The notes: generated by a model from the sequence alone, not told the origin. 64,000 nucleotides of DNA from Acidobacteriaceae bacterium (GCA_003151155.1 PLWX01000105.1:17468-81467); one strand, 5' to 3'. Shown: positions 1 through 13,543, numbered from the stretch's first letter. A program made the numbers and translations.

Positions 1-2842
<2,842 letters not shown>

Positions 2843-2846
<4 letters not shown>

Positions 2847-3877
2847 GGCTTGAGAAACTCTTCGCGGATTCTCTCCGCGGCCTCGTGCGCGCGCGGGTCG
2901 TCTTGTTGCAGCAATTCCAAATGTATGAGTAGCGGATGGGCGACCGAGACGTCATGGACACGGCTCGAAAACACAAAGGGTTCCCCAAAGCCTCTTAAGA
3001 GAGTTATCGGTCCCCGAGGATCCGCAAGGAGCCTGGCTCGCCGCTCGATGTCGGGGGTAAGCTCTTCGACAAAAATAGCCGTTTCCGGGCCACGGTAAAA
3101 GTGCTGAAGTGCAAAAGCCCCTGCTCCGCCTGTTAGTGCGTACTTCTTACCGGGCTGTGAAATGATCCGAATGAACTCGGCTGCGAACTTGTCGGCATCT
3201 GTTTCCATGCTGCGGAATCGATTGATCACGAGCCGGGGTCGCAACAACTGGCTGTACCCAGACAGGCACCGTTCGCGAATGTCCTGGGGGGTTAAAAGTT
3301 GGTACTGTCCATCTTCCCCCTTCTTTAGAGTTCCTTCTTCCACGAGTTTCTGTCGAACTTCGGCGGCTACGGTCTTGCTGACGCCGGCAACCGAGGCGAG
3401 GTCGCGTATCGACCAATCCCAAGTCTCGGACTGCGCCGCCAGCGTGATCAGCACTTGAATTGCGGCGGGACCCGGCGATCTCTTCTCGGCGGAGCGTATT
3501 TCCGGCTTGCCCAGGATGAGGCTGTGGTAATTGCTGCCAAGAGCCAGGTTCATATTGCCGGCTTCGTCCAGGAAATTCACCCCGGCCTCTGCCAATCGCT
3601 CCCCTGTAGGCCGGGGAACATAACGCGCCAGTAGAAGCAGATCACTTTGCCCTCGCCCTTTTAATCCTTTGGCGATTTGAATTAAATCGTTAGCCAAAGT
3701 GCGGTCGAGGTAAGAGCGGACGAGCCGGACATCGAAGTTGAAGCTTCCCGCGGCTGTGTCAACACGCACCGACGAATGTTCGCCGTGCTGGATGTGGATC
3801 ATCTTGACGAAGCTGAGGTTTGTGAGTTGGAATAACCGCTGCTTTAATCGTCTTTTAGCATCTTTCAAATTCTCCAT
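2843..3877 (-). CDS. AbiEi-family antitoxin / transcriptional regulator
   Basis: A 344-aa protein resembling the AbiEi_2 type of antitoxin. An N-terminal nuclease-like/regulatory region carries the family-like string GVNFLDEAGNMNLALG near residue 105. A winged helix follows at about 140-200 (SIRDLASVAGVSKTVAAEV, then KLVEEGTLKK). The C-terminal domain begins with YALTGGAGAFALQHFYRGPE. Established knowledge: AbiEi both represses its own operon and neutralises AbiEii without direct contact. The ATG at 3877 is preferred over the in-frame TTG at 3883 because GGAGG lies 7 bases before the ATG and only 1 base before the TTG. It is co-transcribed with the downstream nucleotidyltransferase (ATGA overlap). 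Family assignment is from recall of motifs, not from a search. Confidence 0.7.
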
Positions 3878-3893
3878 ACGCAATCCTCCGGCA

Positions 3894-3950
3894 CCATGTC
3901 CGGGATTATGCCATGTCCGTTACTAACGGACAAGCCCAAAACCTGGACAT
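3894..3950 (-). promoter_or_regulatory. Putative AbiEi operator: ATGTCC half-sites and a perfect palindrome
   Basis: Directly upstream of the TA operon, CCATGTCCG occurs twice on the plus strand (3894-3902 and 3911-3919, 17 bases apart). The second copy is part of a perfect inverted repeat, TGTCCGTTA (3914-3922) and TAACGGACA (3924-3932), with a one-base centre. A fourth GGACAT lies at 3945-3950. Repeated inverted half-sites before an AbiE operon fit the known autoregulation by AbiEi; the role here is inferred. Confidence 0.55.
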
Positions 3951-4081
3951 CGATCGGGTCGTGGCGGCGTAACCTGTCCCGACCTTATCGGGGCGGGCCC
4001 GATCAGGTGTGAAAACAAAGGAACTTGGCTCAAGCCCAGCACGAGAGCCTTTCAACTTCTCAGGCCCAGCCCTTACCCGTC

Positions 4082-4111
4082 TTGACATGGCTCCAATGCC
4101 GCTGCTAGTGT
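4082..4111 (+). promoter_or_regulatory. Possible promoter of the 4145 gene
   Basis: TTGACA is perfect at 4082-4087. The best -10 at 18 bases is TAGTGT (4106-4111), which is weak. It points at the small secreted protein downstream. Confidence 0.35.
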
Positions 4112-4144
4112 CATTATGGAAAAGCAGGACGAGGAGTAATGATC

Positions 4145-4549
4145 ATGAAGATCGATAAAATCATGATGACAGCCGTGCTCGCAGCCGCGTGTGTGGCGGC
4201 GCTTGTGGCGGCCCCGCAATCCGACAAACAGCCCATCGTGTCGAACCCAGGGCGTTTTGGTGACCCCACCTCCATCGCCATCAAATACAAAGATTATCTC
4301 TTTGGGATCGTCAAAGAAGTCAACGCCAGTGAAGTCATCCTATCCAAAACCAAGTTTGGTGTTGACCAACCTTTCAAATTCACCAAGAAAACCAAGTTTT
4401 TCCTGGACGGCAAACCCAGTTCGTTCGATAAGATCAAAGTGGGCGAAGGAATTTACATCGACGTAGATACCGACAAGAAAACTGGCGCGCAGCTCGCCAA
4501 AAAGGTTGTCAGCGGAGTGGATATGCCGAAGATCCCATCGGAGCACTAG
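4145..4549 (+). CDS. Small secreted protein of unknown function
   Basis: A 134-aa protein with a signal peptide (KIDKIMMTAVLAAACVAALV, likely cut after AA near residue 23) and a short basic beta-rich mature part. The mature region has alternating Val/Lys strands (GIVKEVNASEVILSKTKFG, then a DGKPSSFDKIKVGEGIYIDV segment). This is compatible with a small OB or barrel-like fold of the DUF5666 kind, but I do not recognise it firmly. The ATG at 4145 is chosen over the one at 4139 because GAGGAG at 4131-4136 then has an 8-base spacer instead of 2. It stands alone between the TA operon and the lipid kinase gene. Confidence 0.7.
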   Translation: MKIDKIMMTAVLAAACVAALVAAPQSDKQPIVSNPGRFGDPTSIAIKYKDYLFGIVKEVNASEVILSKTKFGVDQPFKFTKKTKFFLDGKPSSFDKIKVGEGIYIDVDTDKKTGAQLAKKVVSGVDMPKIPSEH

Positions 4550-4652
4550 CCGGCTTCAGGACTTTGGACTTTGGATTGAAGGCTACACTTGCCTGCCGCC
4601 CTACTGGCAGATTCTTAGTTCCAGTCCAAAATCGCAGATCAAAAATCCCAGA

Positions 4653-5591
4653 TTGAAAAAAGGCACTCTTATCTATAATCCGGTTGCGGGGCGGCGTCCT
4701 GCCAGGCGAGAGCACGAAATCCGCGCGGCCGCTGCCGCATTGCGCCAGGCGGGGTTGGAGATTGAGCTTGCGCCCACCGAGCGAGCGGATATGGCGCACG
4801 AACTGGCTCAGACCGCGGTGGCAAACGGCGCTGACGTGATCTTCGCGTGCGGCGGCGATGGAACCATCAACGAAGTCATTAACGGCCTCGCCCCAAGCCA
4901 GGTGCCCTTGGCCATTCTGCCAGGTGGCACCGCCAACATTCTGGCGCATGAATTGCGCCTTCCCCTGAATCCCGTCCGCGCCGCCCGCGAGTTTGCGCGT
5001 TGGAAGCCTCACCGCATCGCCCTAGGGCGGGCTCGCTGGACGGAGACTCCGGCGGCCACCACGGCAGCCAGCGCCGTCGCCCAAACCTGCACACGGTATT
5101 ACATTAGTGTGGCAGGAGTCGGGTATGACGCACATATTGTGTACACGCTTTCCCCCTGGCTGAAAAAGAATTTCGGCGTGGCCGGTTACGTCGTGGAAGC
5201 ACTCCGCCAGTTTGTGCTCTACTCCTATCCCAGATTTTCCTGCCGGATGGACGGCCTTGAAAAGCAGGGCACCTTCGCGGTGATTCATCGCACCCGGCTC
5301 TATGCCGGATGGCTGCACATGGCTCCTACCGCGGACCTCTTTGCGCCACACTTTGCCGTCTGCTCGTTTCCCAGCCGCAGCCGCCCCCGCTATCTGCTCT
5401 ACGCGCTGGCGGTGCTGGCGCGCCAACATTTGCGCTTGCGCGACGTCTCACTTGACCATTGCAACGAAGCGGTCTGTTCGCCCATCGATTCTTCTGAGAC
5501 AATCCGCTTTGAGCTCGATGGCGAATTGGGCGGCGCGCTGCCCGCAACATTCGAAATCGTGCCTGACGCACTGACATTGCTGGGGCCGTAG
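4653..5591 (+). CDS. Diacylglycerol kinase-like lipid kinase (DagK/YegS family)
   Basis: Members of this family phosphorylate diacylglycerol or related lipids with ATP at the inner membrane. The DAGK catalytic domain is clear: LIYNPVAGRR near the N-terminus, the nucleotide-binding GGDGTINEVINGL, and LPGGTANILAHEL. A beta-sandwich C-terminal half follows and ends with DGELGGALPATFEI, which matches the usual DGE element. Homology begins at LKKGTLIYNP, so a TTG at 4653 is the likely start, giving 312 aa. The longer reading back to 4506 overlaps the upstream gene and passes through low-complexity intergenic sequence, so it is rejected. The ribosome site is weak and the exact start is uncertain. 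Confidence 0.85.
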   Translation: MKKGTLIYNPVAGRRPARREHEIRAAAAALRQAGLEIELAPTERADMAHELAQTAVANGADVIFACGGDGTINEVINGLAPSQVPLAILPGGTANILAHELRLPLNPVRAAREFARWKPHRIALGRARWTETPAATTAASAVAQTCTRYYISVAGVGYDAHIVYTLSPWLKKNFGVAGYVVEALRQFVLYSYPRFSCRMDGLEKQGTFAVIHRTRLYAGWLHMAPTADLFAPHFAVCSFPSRSRPRYLLYALAVLARQHLRLRDVSLDHCNEAVCSPIDSSETIRFELDGELGGALPATFEIVPDALTLLGP

Positions 5592-5770
5592 AACAGGAGA
5601 CAGAAGTCAGGAGACAGGAGTCAGGAGTTAGGAGTTAGGAGTCAGGAGTTAGGAGTCAAGAGTCCGAAGTCAGAATTCAGGCGATTGCTGAAGATTCAGT
5701 TCCTGTCTCGGAGGTCACACTCTACTTATGCCGTTTACAGCCGACTGACTCCTGACTTCTGACTCCTTTT
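5592..5770. repeat. Degenerate AGGAGTC word repeat with inverted counterpart
   Basis: From 5592 to about 5680 the plus strand is a run of 6-8-base words such as AGGAGTC, AGGAGTT and AGACAGAAGTC. At about 5741-5768 the reverse complement of the same words appears (GACTCCTGACTTCTGACTCC). The transcript could fold into a long imperfect stem across the gap between the lipid kinase and the 5777 gene. A similar but shorter CTTTGGA repeat precedes the kinase at 4555-4577. Confidence 0.8.
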
Positions 5771-5776
5771 CCCGCC

Positions 5777-6784
5777 ATGGACAATCTCACCCACACCCTC
5801 ACCGCGATCGCCATCAGCCAGACGGGGCTGAATCGCAAAACTCGCTTTGCCACCGCGACGTTGATTCTGGCTGGAAACGCTCCCGACATCGACATTATCG
5901 TCGGCCTTAAGGGGAGTATCGAATACCTGAAATACCACCGCGGCATCACGCATTCTCTTGTAGGCATCGTTGCCCTGGCTCTTATCATCTGGGGCTTGAT
6001 GTGGTGGCTGGGTAAGAAGTTCAAACCCAAACTCGGCATTTCTCTCAATCCTGGTTGGCTCCTGCTTGCCGCCTTTCTGGGAACAGGCAGCCACCTGCTG
6101 CTCGACTTCACCAACGCGTACGGCGTGCGCCCCTTCCTTCCCTTTAGCGGACGATGGTACGCGTGGGACATCATGTTTATCGTCGATCCGCTATTGCTCG
6201 CCATCTTGGTCCTGGGGTTGGGAGTGCCCTGGTTATTGCGCCTCGCTTCGGAAGAAGTGGGGGGGCGTAAAACTGGTTTGGTGCCTGGAGCCATCTTTTG
6301 CCTCGGTGCGATGCTGGCGCTGTGGGGAATTCGGGATTTCGCTCACCGCCGTGCCCGGCACATCTTGGACAGCCGTGACTATTCGGGAGAAGTAGCGCAA
6401 CGAGTCAGCGCGCTTCCAGGGATGGCGAATCCCTTCACTTGGATCGGCGTGGTCGAGACCGAATCGTCCTTTCACATTTTCAGCGTGAATGCACTCGAGG
6501 CGAATGGCGCGCCAGAGGAGATATCAACATTCGAAAAGCCGCAGCCGTCCCCCGCACTCACAGCCGCAATGAATTCGCAGGGTGGGAAGGTGATGCTGGA
6601 TTTTGCCCGCTTCCCCTGGGCGCAAGTGGATGGAAGTGAGGACAGCTACCAGGTAAGCTTGTGCGACCTGCGATTCTTCAATCCATCGGCACATTCGCGA
6701 GGGTTTACTCTGGACGTGGAACTGGACAAAAACCTTCAGACACGCTCGGAGAACTTCTATTTCACGGTGCCACCAGGGAAATGA
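5777..6784 (+). CDS. YdjM-like (DUF457) inner-membrane metal-dependent hydrolase family protein
   Basis: A 335-aa membrane protein. The N-terminus MDNLTHTLTAIAISQ and the motifs GNAPDIDI, YHRGITHSLVG and GSHLLLDFTNAYG are diagnostic of the YdjM/DUF457 family, whose conserved His/Asp residues (DNLTH, APDID, HRGxTHS, HLLLD) are thought to bind metal. Four to five transmembrane segments lie between residues 45 and 190, and a soluble C-terminal domain of about 140 residues follows (PFTWIGVVETESSFHIFSV). That tail is typical of the longer members seen in soil bacteria. The substrate is unknown. It converges on the DedA-type gene across an inverted repeat region. Confidence 0.8.
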   Translation: MDNLTHTLTAIAISQTGLNRKTRFATATLILAGNAPDIDIIVGLKGSIEYLKYHRGITHSLVGIVALALIIWGLMWWLGKKFKPKLGISLNPGWLLLAAFLGTGSHLLLDFTNAYGVRPFLPFSGRWYAWDIMFIVDPLLLAILVLGLGVPWLLRLASEEVGGRKTGLVPGAIFCLGAMLALWGIRDFAHRRARHILDSRDYSGEVAQRVSALPGMANPFTWIGVVETESSFHIFSVNALEANGAPEEISTFEKPQPSPALTAAMNSQGGKVMLDFARFPWAQVDGSEDSYQVSLCDLRFFNPSAHSRGFTLDVELDKNLQTRSENFYFTVPPGK

Positions 6785-6792
6785 CTTGAAAT

Positions 6793-7105
6793 GAGGGACA
6801 AGGGACAAGCGACACGAGAAGGGGTTAGCGATTCGGGCCTGGGCTTGCAGTTTCGGGATGCGGCGGCGGTACAAAGTCCAAAGGGGTAAAGTTTAAAGGA
6901 TAAAGGGTAAAAGCTGGAGCACAAGCCCGGCCTTTCGTCCGCTACGTGCAAGCTCGGCACAAATGGAGTGGCCCCTTCATCCTTTGCTCTTTAAACCCTA
7001 CCCCTAAACGCTACTTCCATTCCCAAATCCCGAAACTGTAACCCTAACGCCTTGTCCCTTGTCCCGTGTCGCTTGTCCCGTGTCCCGCGTCCCGAGTCCC
7101 GATCC
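6793..7105. repeat. Pair of inverted word-repeat cassettes between convergent genes
   Basis: The left arm (about 6793-6915) and the reverse complement of the right arm (about 6975-7105) carry the same words in the same order: GGGACAAGGGACAAGCGACA, GGGTTA, AGTTTCGGGAT, GGGGTA, GTTTAAAG and AAAGGATAAAGGG. The arms are therefore two diverged inverted copies of about 120 bases around a unique centre of about 60 bases. The outer end of the right arm lies inside the 3' end of the DedA-type gene. Whether this is a terminator, a MITE-like unit or slippage debris cannot be told from one copy. Confidence 0.75.
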
Positions 7106-7670
7106 ACCGTTGCAGTAGCGCCAGGCCAACAATCACTGCCACAATTACCAGTGAGGCCCAGCCCAGGTTGTGGCGCAGGTAATCCTGCGCCTGAATGCCG
7201 TAATGTGCTCCCAACCACGCGTCAGCGGCAAACCTCAGCCCCCTCCCCACCATCAGCGCCAGGCCAAAATTCAACGCATTGACCCTCAGTACGCCCGCCG
7301 AGAGGACAAACACCTTGTAGGGCGCCGGAGGTGGCAACAGGGCCGCCACCAGAATTGCCAGCAAGTCGTTGCGCTCAAGCCAGTGCTGGGCGTTGGTGAT
7401 GGATTGCGGCGTCGCCTTGCGGAATAAGAACTTGCCCCCGCCGCGGGCAATTCCGTAGAGCAGGTAGGCGCCGCCAACCGAACCCAGCGTGCTCGCCAGC
7501 GCATAGAGCGGCCACAAGGCGGGCCGCTTGCTGGCCATCACAATTAGGGCCAGATCATTCACCACAGGAAAGGGAATCAGCGAGGAATCCAGGAACGACA
7601 TCGCGAATAGTCCCCACCCTCCGTACAGCACCAGGATGTGGCCAAGTTTTAGACTTATGGATTTCAGCAT
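7044..7670 (-). CDS. DedA/VTT-domain membrane protein (YqaA-like)
   Basis: A 208-aa inner-membrane protein of the SNARE-associated/VTT family, whose members act in membrane homeostasis and probably lipid scrambling. Visible family features are an N-terminal hydrophobic segment (GGWGLFAMSFLDSSLIPFP), a glycine-rich re-entrant region (LASTLGSVGGAYLLYGIARG) and a second re-entrant loop with ALLPPPAPYKVFVLSAGVLR, where the Pro-rich turn is typical. At least four membrane spans are likely. RBS GCGGGAA precedes the ATG, and TACAAT (minus strand, about 7704-7699) could be its -10. The last 18 residues (GTRDAGHGTSDTGQGTRR) are encoded by the word repeat and are probably a recent extension, not part of the fold. 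Confidence 0.85.
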   Translation of the reverse strand: MLKSISLKLGHILVLYGGWGLFAMSFLDSSLIPFPVVNDLALIVMASKRPALWPLYALASTLGSVGGAYLLYGIARGGGKFLFRKATPQSITNAQHWLERNDLLAILVAALLPPPAPYKVFVLSAGVLRVNALNFGLALMVGRGLRFAADAWLGAHYGIQAQDYLRHNLGWASLVIVAVIVGLALLQRWIGTRDAGHGTSDTGQGTRR

Positions 7671-7851
7671 GTTTCCCGCTCAATGAGTGAAACCGCTAAT
7701 TGTAGGCGGTCTGAGGTTGCCTCGCAATACTTTGGGGTGTATCACGCTTAAACCCGGCCGGAACAGTTTGGCCAGCTCGCGAACATGTCTGGACAATTTG
7801 CCATAATCTGAGTCGTTAAGGGCTACCGTGAACGCTTCTAACATTTTCATC

Positions 7852-7880
7852 TTGACAAAGGCTACTTGGTAGGCTAATAT
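7852..7880 (+). promoter_or_regulatory. Strong sigma-70-type promoter, 510 bases before uvrA
   Basis: TTGACA (7852-7857), a 17-base spacer and TAATAT (7875-7880) form a near-consensus promoter pointing right. Transcription would start near 7887, exactly where the structured segment begins, far from the uvrA start and separate from the proximal uvrA promoter. Confidence 0.7.
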
Positions 7881-7886
7881 GTTTGA

Positions 7887-7988
7887 GCTGGAATCGGGGC
7901 CGGTCCTGCCATCCGGCAACGCCGTTGACGCGCGCGACGCCCGGGACCGATTCCGCGGCGTCCCCCGATCACCGAGAAAAAGGGATCG
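7887..7988 (+). ncRNA. Candidate structured leader or small RNA
   Basis: A perfect 8-bp stem GGAATCGG (7890-7897) / CCGATTCC (7947-7954) starts three bases after the predicted transcription start. It encloses a tight CGGC/GCCG hairpin (7914-7917 with 7921-7924). Further on, CGATC (7966-7970) and GATCG (7984-7988) could pair and place the AAAAAGGG ribosome site of the following small ORF in the loop. No known riboswitch class is recognised. It could be a leader of the small ORF or of uvrA. Confidence 0.35.
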
Positions 7989-8096
7989 ATGATGCTTGAT
8001 TACACGCCTCAACTCACAAGTCTCAATGCGACTTCCTGTCCCTCTCAGCCCGAAAAAAACGAAGCCCCTAGGTTTCTGAAAACAAAGAGTGAATAG
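7989..8096 (+). CDS. Possible 35-aa small ORF
   Basis: ATG at 7989, preceded by AAGGG with a 4-base spacer, opens a 35-codon frame ending at TAG 8094-8096. The product starts MMLDYTPQLTSLNAT and ends PEKNEAPRFLKTKSE. The C-terminal word KNEAPRFLKTK is repeated after the stop, in the same frame, as KNEALRFLKIK. No homologue is recognised. Support is the strong promoter, a ribosome site and this in-frame repeat. It may equally be non-coding leader sequence. Confidence 0.3.
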   Translation: MMLDYTPQLTSLNATSCPSQPEKNEAPRFLKTKSE

Positions 8097-8140
8097 CGGG
8101 AGCTTCGGAAAAACGAAGCCCTCAGATTCTTGAAAATAAA
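8052..8140 (+). repeat. Two direct repeats of about 34 bases, in the same reading frame
   Basis: Copy 1 lies at 8052-8086 and copy 2 at 8107-8140, offset by exactly 54 bases. Both read AAAAACGAAGCCC, then a divergent triplet, then a TTT/TTC CTG/TTG AAAA segment. The changes are mostly conservative at peptide level. The rest of the 8141-8310 gap is an AT-rich stretch followed by a GC-rich hairpin (CGGTTCC-like palindrome around 8230-8245), with no gene seen. Confidence 0.6.
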
Positions 8141-8313
8141 ACAGTTACCAAAAAACATAGACTTTTCAACAAATACGACAAATTGACCACAAATAGGGAC
8201 AGCACATGATGGCCGGTAGTGTCCTGGTTCACGGAACCGGGCCGGCCTTTACCCGGCTTGCGCTAAGGATGGGGTTACCTTCAAAATAGGGCACCAACAC
8301 CCCGGCAATGCGC

Positions 8314-8342
8314 TTGACGAGCGCTCGCTGCGGACTTAGCAT
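8314..8342 (+). promoter_or_regulatory. Probable uvrA promoter
   Basis: TTGACG (8314-8319), a 17-base spacer and TAGCAT (8337-8342), with a predicted start near 8349 and a 42-base leader to the uvrA ATG. No obvious LexA box was seen. Confidence 0.55.
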
Positions 8343-8390
8343 GAAAGATTGCCATATTCTCGAAATTTCTCACTGTAGGACACAGGGCGA

Positions 8391-11249
<2,859 letters not shown>

Positions 11250-11258
11250 ACTGCCGAA

Positions 11259-12065
11259 GTGTCTTCCACCGATCATCCGATCTCGCACGATCCGCGCAGC
11301 CCCGGCCAGCCTGCGCCTCCCGACACCATCCGCTTCTTCCCGCCCTTCCCTTCGTGGACCGGCTTCGACGTCATCGGCGTCGCCGTCATTTTCATCATCG
11401 CCATGATCGTCTGCTGGGGCGTCACCACCATACTCGCCAGCATGCTGCCCTCTTTCCAACACGCGCGCACTGGCGAAATCGCCAAGTCGCCGCTGGTCGG
11501 ACTGATCGCACAAACCGCGGCGTACATCGTGATGTTCTTTTACATCGCCCGGCTACTCCGCCAGCGCTCCGGCGAAGCCGCACTCATCGCCATCGAGTGG
11601 CAATCGCGCCTCGGCACCGTCGTCATGGGGATCGTCGGCGGCCTCGTGCTCGCCACTCTCATCCAGCTTTCCGCGCTGGTGCTGCCGATGCCGAAGAACC
11701 TGCCCATCGACGCCATGTTCAAAAGCCCATTGCTGGCTTACGTGACGTCGATCTTCGGCGTGCTCGTCGCGCCGCTTTTTGAAGAAGTCTATTTTCGCGG
11801 GCTGATGTTTCCGTCTCTGCGCGAAGCCCTCGGCGAACTGGCCGCTATCTTCATCACCGCCGGCGCCTTCGCCATGCTGCATGCCTCGCAGTTGGCATTT
11901 TCCTGGGCCGCGCTGCTGCCGCTCTTCGTCGTCGGTCTCGCGCTCACATGGGTCCGCGCCCAGCTCAAATCCGTCGCCGCCTCATGGACCATGCATGTCA
12001 CCTACAACGCGACCATCGTCGTCGCCGTCTGGGTCAGCACCGGCCATTTCCATAACCTCGGCTGA
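11259..12065 (+). CDS. CPBP family intramembrane glutamic protease
   Basis: A 268-aa membrane protein of the CPBP (CAAX protease/bacteriocin-processing, Abi) family. Catalytic motifs are complete: EE at 175-176 and R180 in FEEVYFRGLMF, H208 in FAMLHASQ, and H246 plus N250 in WTMHVTYNA. About seven hydrophobic segments are visible from residue 36 to the end, after a Pro-rich cytoplasmic N-terminus. These enzymes cleave membrane-embedded substrates; the substrate here is unknown. GTG at 11259 is the likely start, 9 bases after uvrA, with no strong ribosome site, so translation may be coupled to uvrA. Confidence 0.85.
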   Translation: MSSTDHPISHDPRSPGQPAPPDTIRFFPPFPSWTGFDVIGVAVIFIIAMIVCWGVTTILASMLPSFQHARTGEIAKSPLVGLIAQTAAYIVMFFYIARLLRQRSGEAALIAIEWQSRLGTVVMGIVGGLVLATLIQLSALVLPMPKNLPIDAMFKSPLLAYVTSIFGVLVAPLFEEVYFRGLMFPSLREALGELAAIFITAGAFAMLHASQLAFSWAALLPLFVVGLALTWVRAQLKSVAASWTMHVTYNATIVVAVWVSTGHFHNLG

Positions 12066-12071
12066 GACGCT

Positions 12072-13517
12072 TTACGGCGCGAACAAGTACACTCGCACAT
12101 TCTTGAACACGTTGGTCTGGCGCAACTGATCCCCGTCCGGCATCGCCGCGATCATCGCTCGCAGACGTTCCTTCGCCCCAGGTGGAGGAGCGTCCGTCCC
12201 ATACTCCACCAGCCACACCCGCCGGCAATCCTCACACGCCTTGAGCAGCGCCGCCGGATTCGCCTCCGCGACAGCATCCGCTTCCAACTCTCCCACCAGC
12301 GGCTTCGGCGCAAGAGACTTCAGATCATGAATGCCGGTACGGTCCCAGTAGTAGTCCATGGCATTGCGCGCATACGGCGGGGAAAACGCAATCGCATCGC
12401 CGGATTGGAAGTTCTGCTGCACATAAGCGCTCAGTCCACGCCAGTCTTCAATTGGTTTCTTGTATCCCGTGAAAATCGTGGCACAACTCGCCATCGCCAA
12501 CCCGGCAACTATCACCCATCGCGCGACTCGCGGCAGGGCCATCGCACCCGCGACAGCCAGGACGATCACTGGCGGCAAAGCTACCATCAGGTACTTGAAT
12601 GCAAACACCGACTGCCGCAACGAGACTGCAAACGCTAAAAGGATTGGCACGACGATCCAACTCAGTAACAGTGCGACGCGCCATCTACCTTCAGCCGCTT
12701 GCCGCTCGCGGGAGATCTTCCACAGCCCCGCGGCCCACAGCGCCGCCATCAAAATGAACTTCAACCCGCTGCCGCTATAAAACTGAAAAAGCCGGAACAC
12801 CTGCTTCGCGTTCGCCGGCGCGATCCACGCGGTCGTCACCGTGTGCCCCTGCAGCGCAAAGAAAATCAGCACCGGCCCGCACAGTAGCATCACGCCCGCG
12901 GCAGCCAGCAACAGTGGCTTCCAGCGTAGCTTTTCTCGCGGTACCGCGACCAACGATACCGCCTGCGACACCAGCACCAGCGCCGCAAACACATGCGCAT
13001 AAACCGCGAGCGCACTGATCAGAACGTACGCCACCCAGACCCGCCTGCCGCCCTCTTCAATCGCCTTTAACAGCAGTCCCGAGGAAATCAACCCCAGGCA
13101 CATCGCCATTGTGTAAGCCCGCGCATCCTGCGAATGCTCGATGTGCGCTGGATTCACAGCCAGCAATAGCGCCGCAATCCACGCCGCCTGTAATCCGAAA
13201 ACGTGCCGGGCGAAAACATAAATTGCCGGGACGGCAATGATCCCGAACACCGCCGACGGCAGCCGCAACATCCACTCGCTGTGTCCAAGATGCAGCCACA
13301 CGCGCTCCAACATGTAATAGGCCGTCGCGTTGGCCTCGCGTGACCACCACTCTCGCGCGAACGCATGCAGCGATGACGTCGAGAGCGTGAACGTCGCCGC
13401 CTCATCCAGCCAAAGACTCTTGTGTCCAAGAAACGCCAGTCGCAGAACCGCGGCCAGCAGCACGATGAGCCACAGAACGCGATCTCGCCACCAAGGCTCA
13501 CGAAGATTGGGATCCAT
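12072..13517 (-). CDS. GT39/ArnT-like membrane glycosyltransferase
   Basis: A 481-aa polytopic membrane protein. The first periplasmic loop carries the acidic pair D38-E39 in KSLWLDEAATF, the catalytic signature of GT-C dolichyl/undecaprenyl-phosphate-sugar transferases (PMT_2, GT39/GT83). HIEHSQDARAYTMAM, around residue 120, is another typical loop. Ten or more membrane spans are followed by a soluble C-terminal domain of about 90 residues. It likely transfers a sugar from a lipid carrier to a periplasmic acceptor. The open frame reaches back to 13652, but a perfect terminator hairpin lies at 13544-13571, so the start must be after it. ATG 13517 sits 10 bases past a TAGAAT -10 and is preferred over ATG 13529, which overlaps that -10. 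Confidence 0.83.
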   Translation of the reverse strand: MDPNLREPWWRDRVLWLIVLLAAVLRLAFLGHKSLWLDEAATFTLSTSSLHAFAREWWSREANATAYYMLERVWLHLGHSEWMLRLPSAVFGIIAVPAIYVFARHVFGLQAAWIAALLLAVNPAHIEHSQDARAYTMAMCLGLISSGLLLKAIEEGGRRVWVAYVLISALAVYAHVFAALVLVSQAVSLVAVPREKLRWKPLLLAAAGVMLLCGPVLIFFALQGHTVTTAWIAPANAKQVFRLFQFYSGSGLKFILMAALWAAGLWKISRERQAAEGRWRVALLLSWIVVPILLAFAVSLRQSVFAFKYLMVALPPVIVLAVAGAMALPRVARWVIVAGLAMASCATIFTGYKKPIEDWRGLSAYVQQNFQSGDAIAFSPPYARNAMDYYWDRTGIHDLKSLAPKPLVGELEADAVAEANPAALLKACEDCRRVWLVEYGTDAPPPGAKERLRAMIAAMPDGDQLRQTNVFKNVRVYLFAP

Positions 13518-13527
13518 CACGCCAGCC

Positions 13528-13533
13528 ATTCTA
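13528..13533 (-). promoter_or_regulatory. Candidate -10 of the GT39 gene
   Basis: TAGAAT on the minus strand (13533-13528) lies 10 bases before ATG 13517. There is no Shine-Dalgarno sequence between them, which fits a leaderless or nearly leaderless mRNA. Confidence 0.4.
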
Positions 13534-13543
13534 ACGGCAAAGA

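Noticed and set aside
7887..7960. SAM-I type riboswitch suggested by a CCGGCAAC string
   Set aside because: The match is eight bases only, and the flanking helices of the class are missing.
7680..8012. 110-codon minus-strand frame in the uvrA upstream region
   Set aside because: No ribosome site and no recognisable domain, and it reads across the promoter and stem region in antisense.
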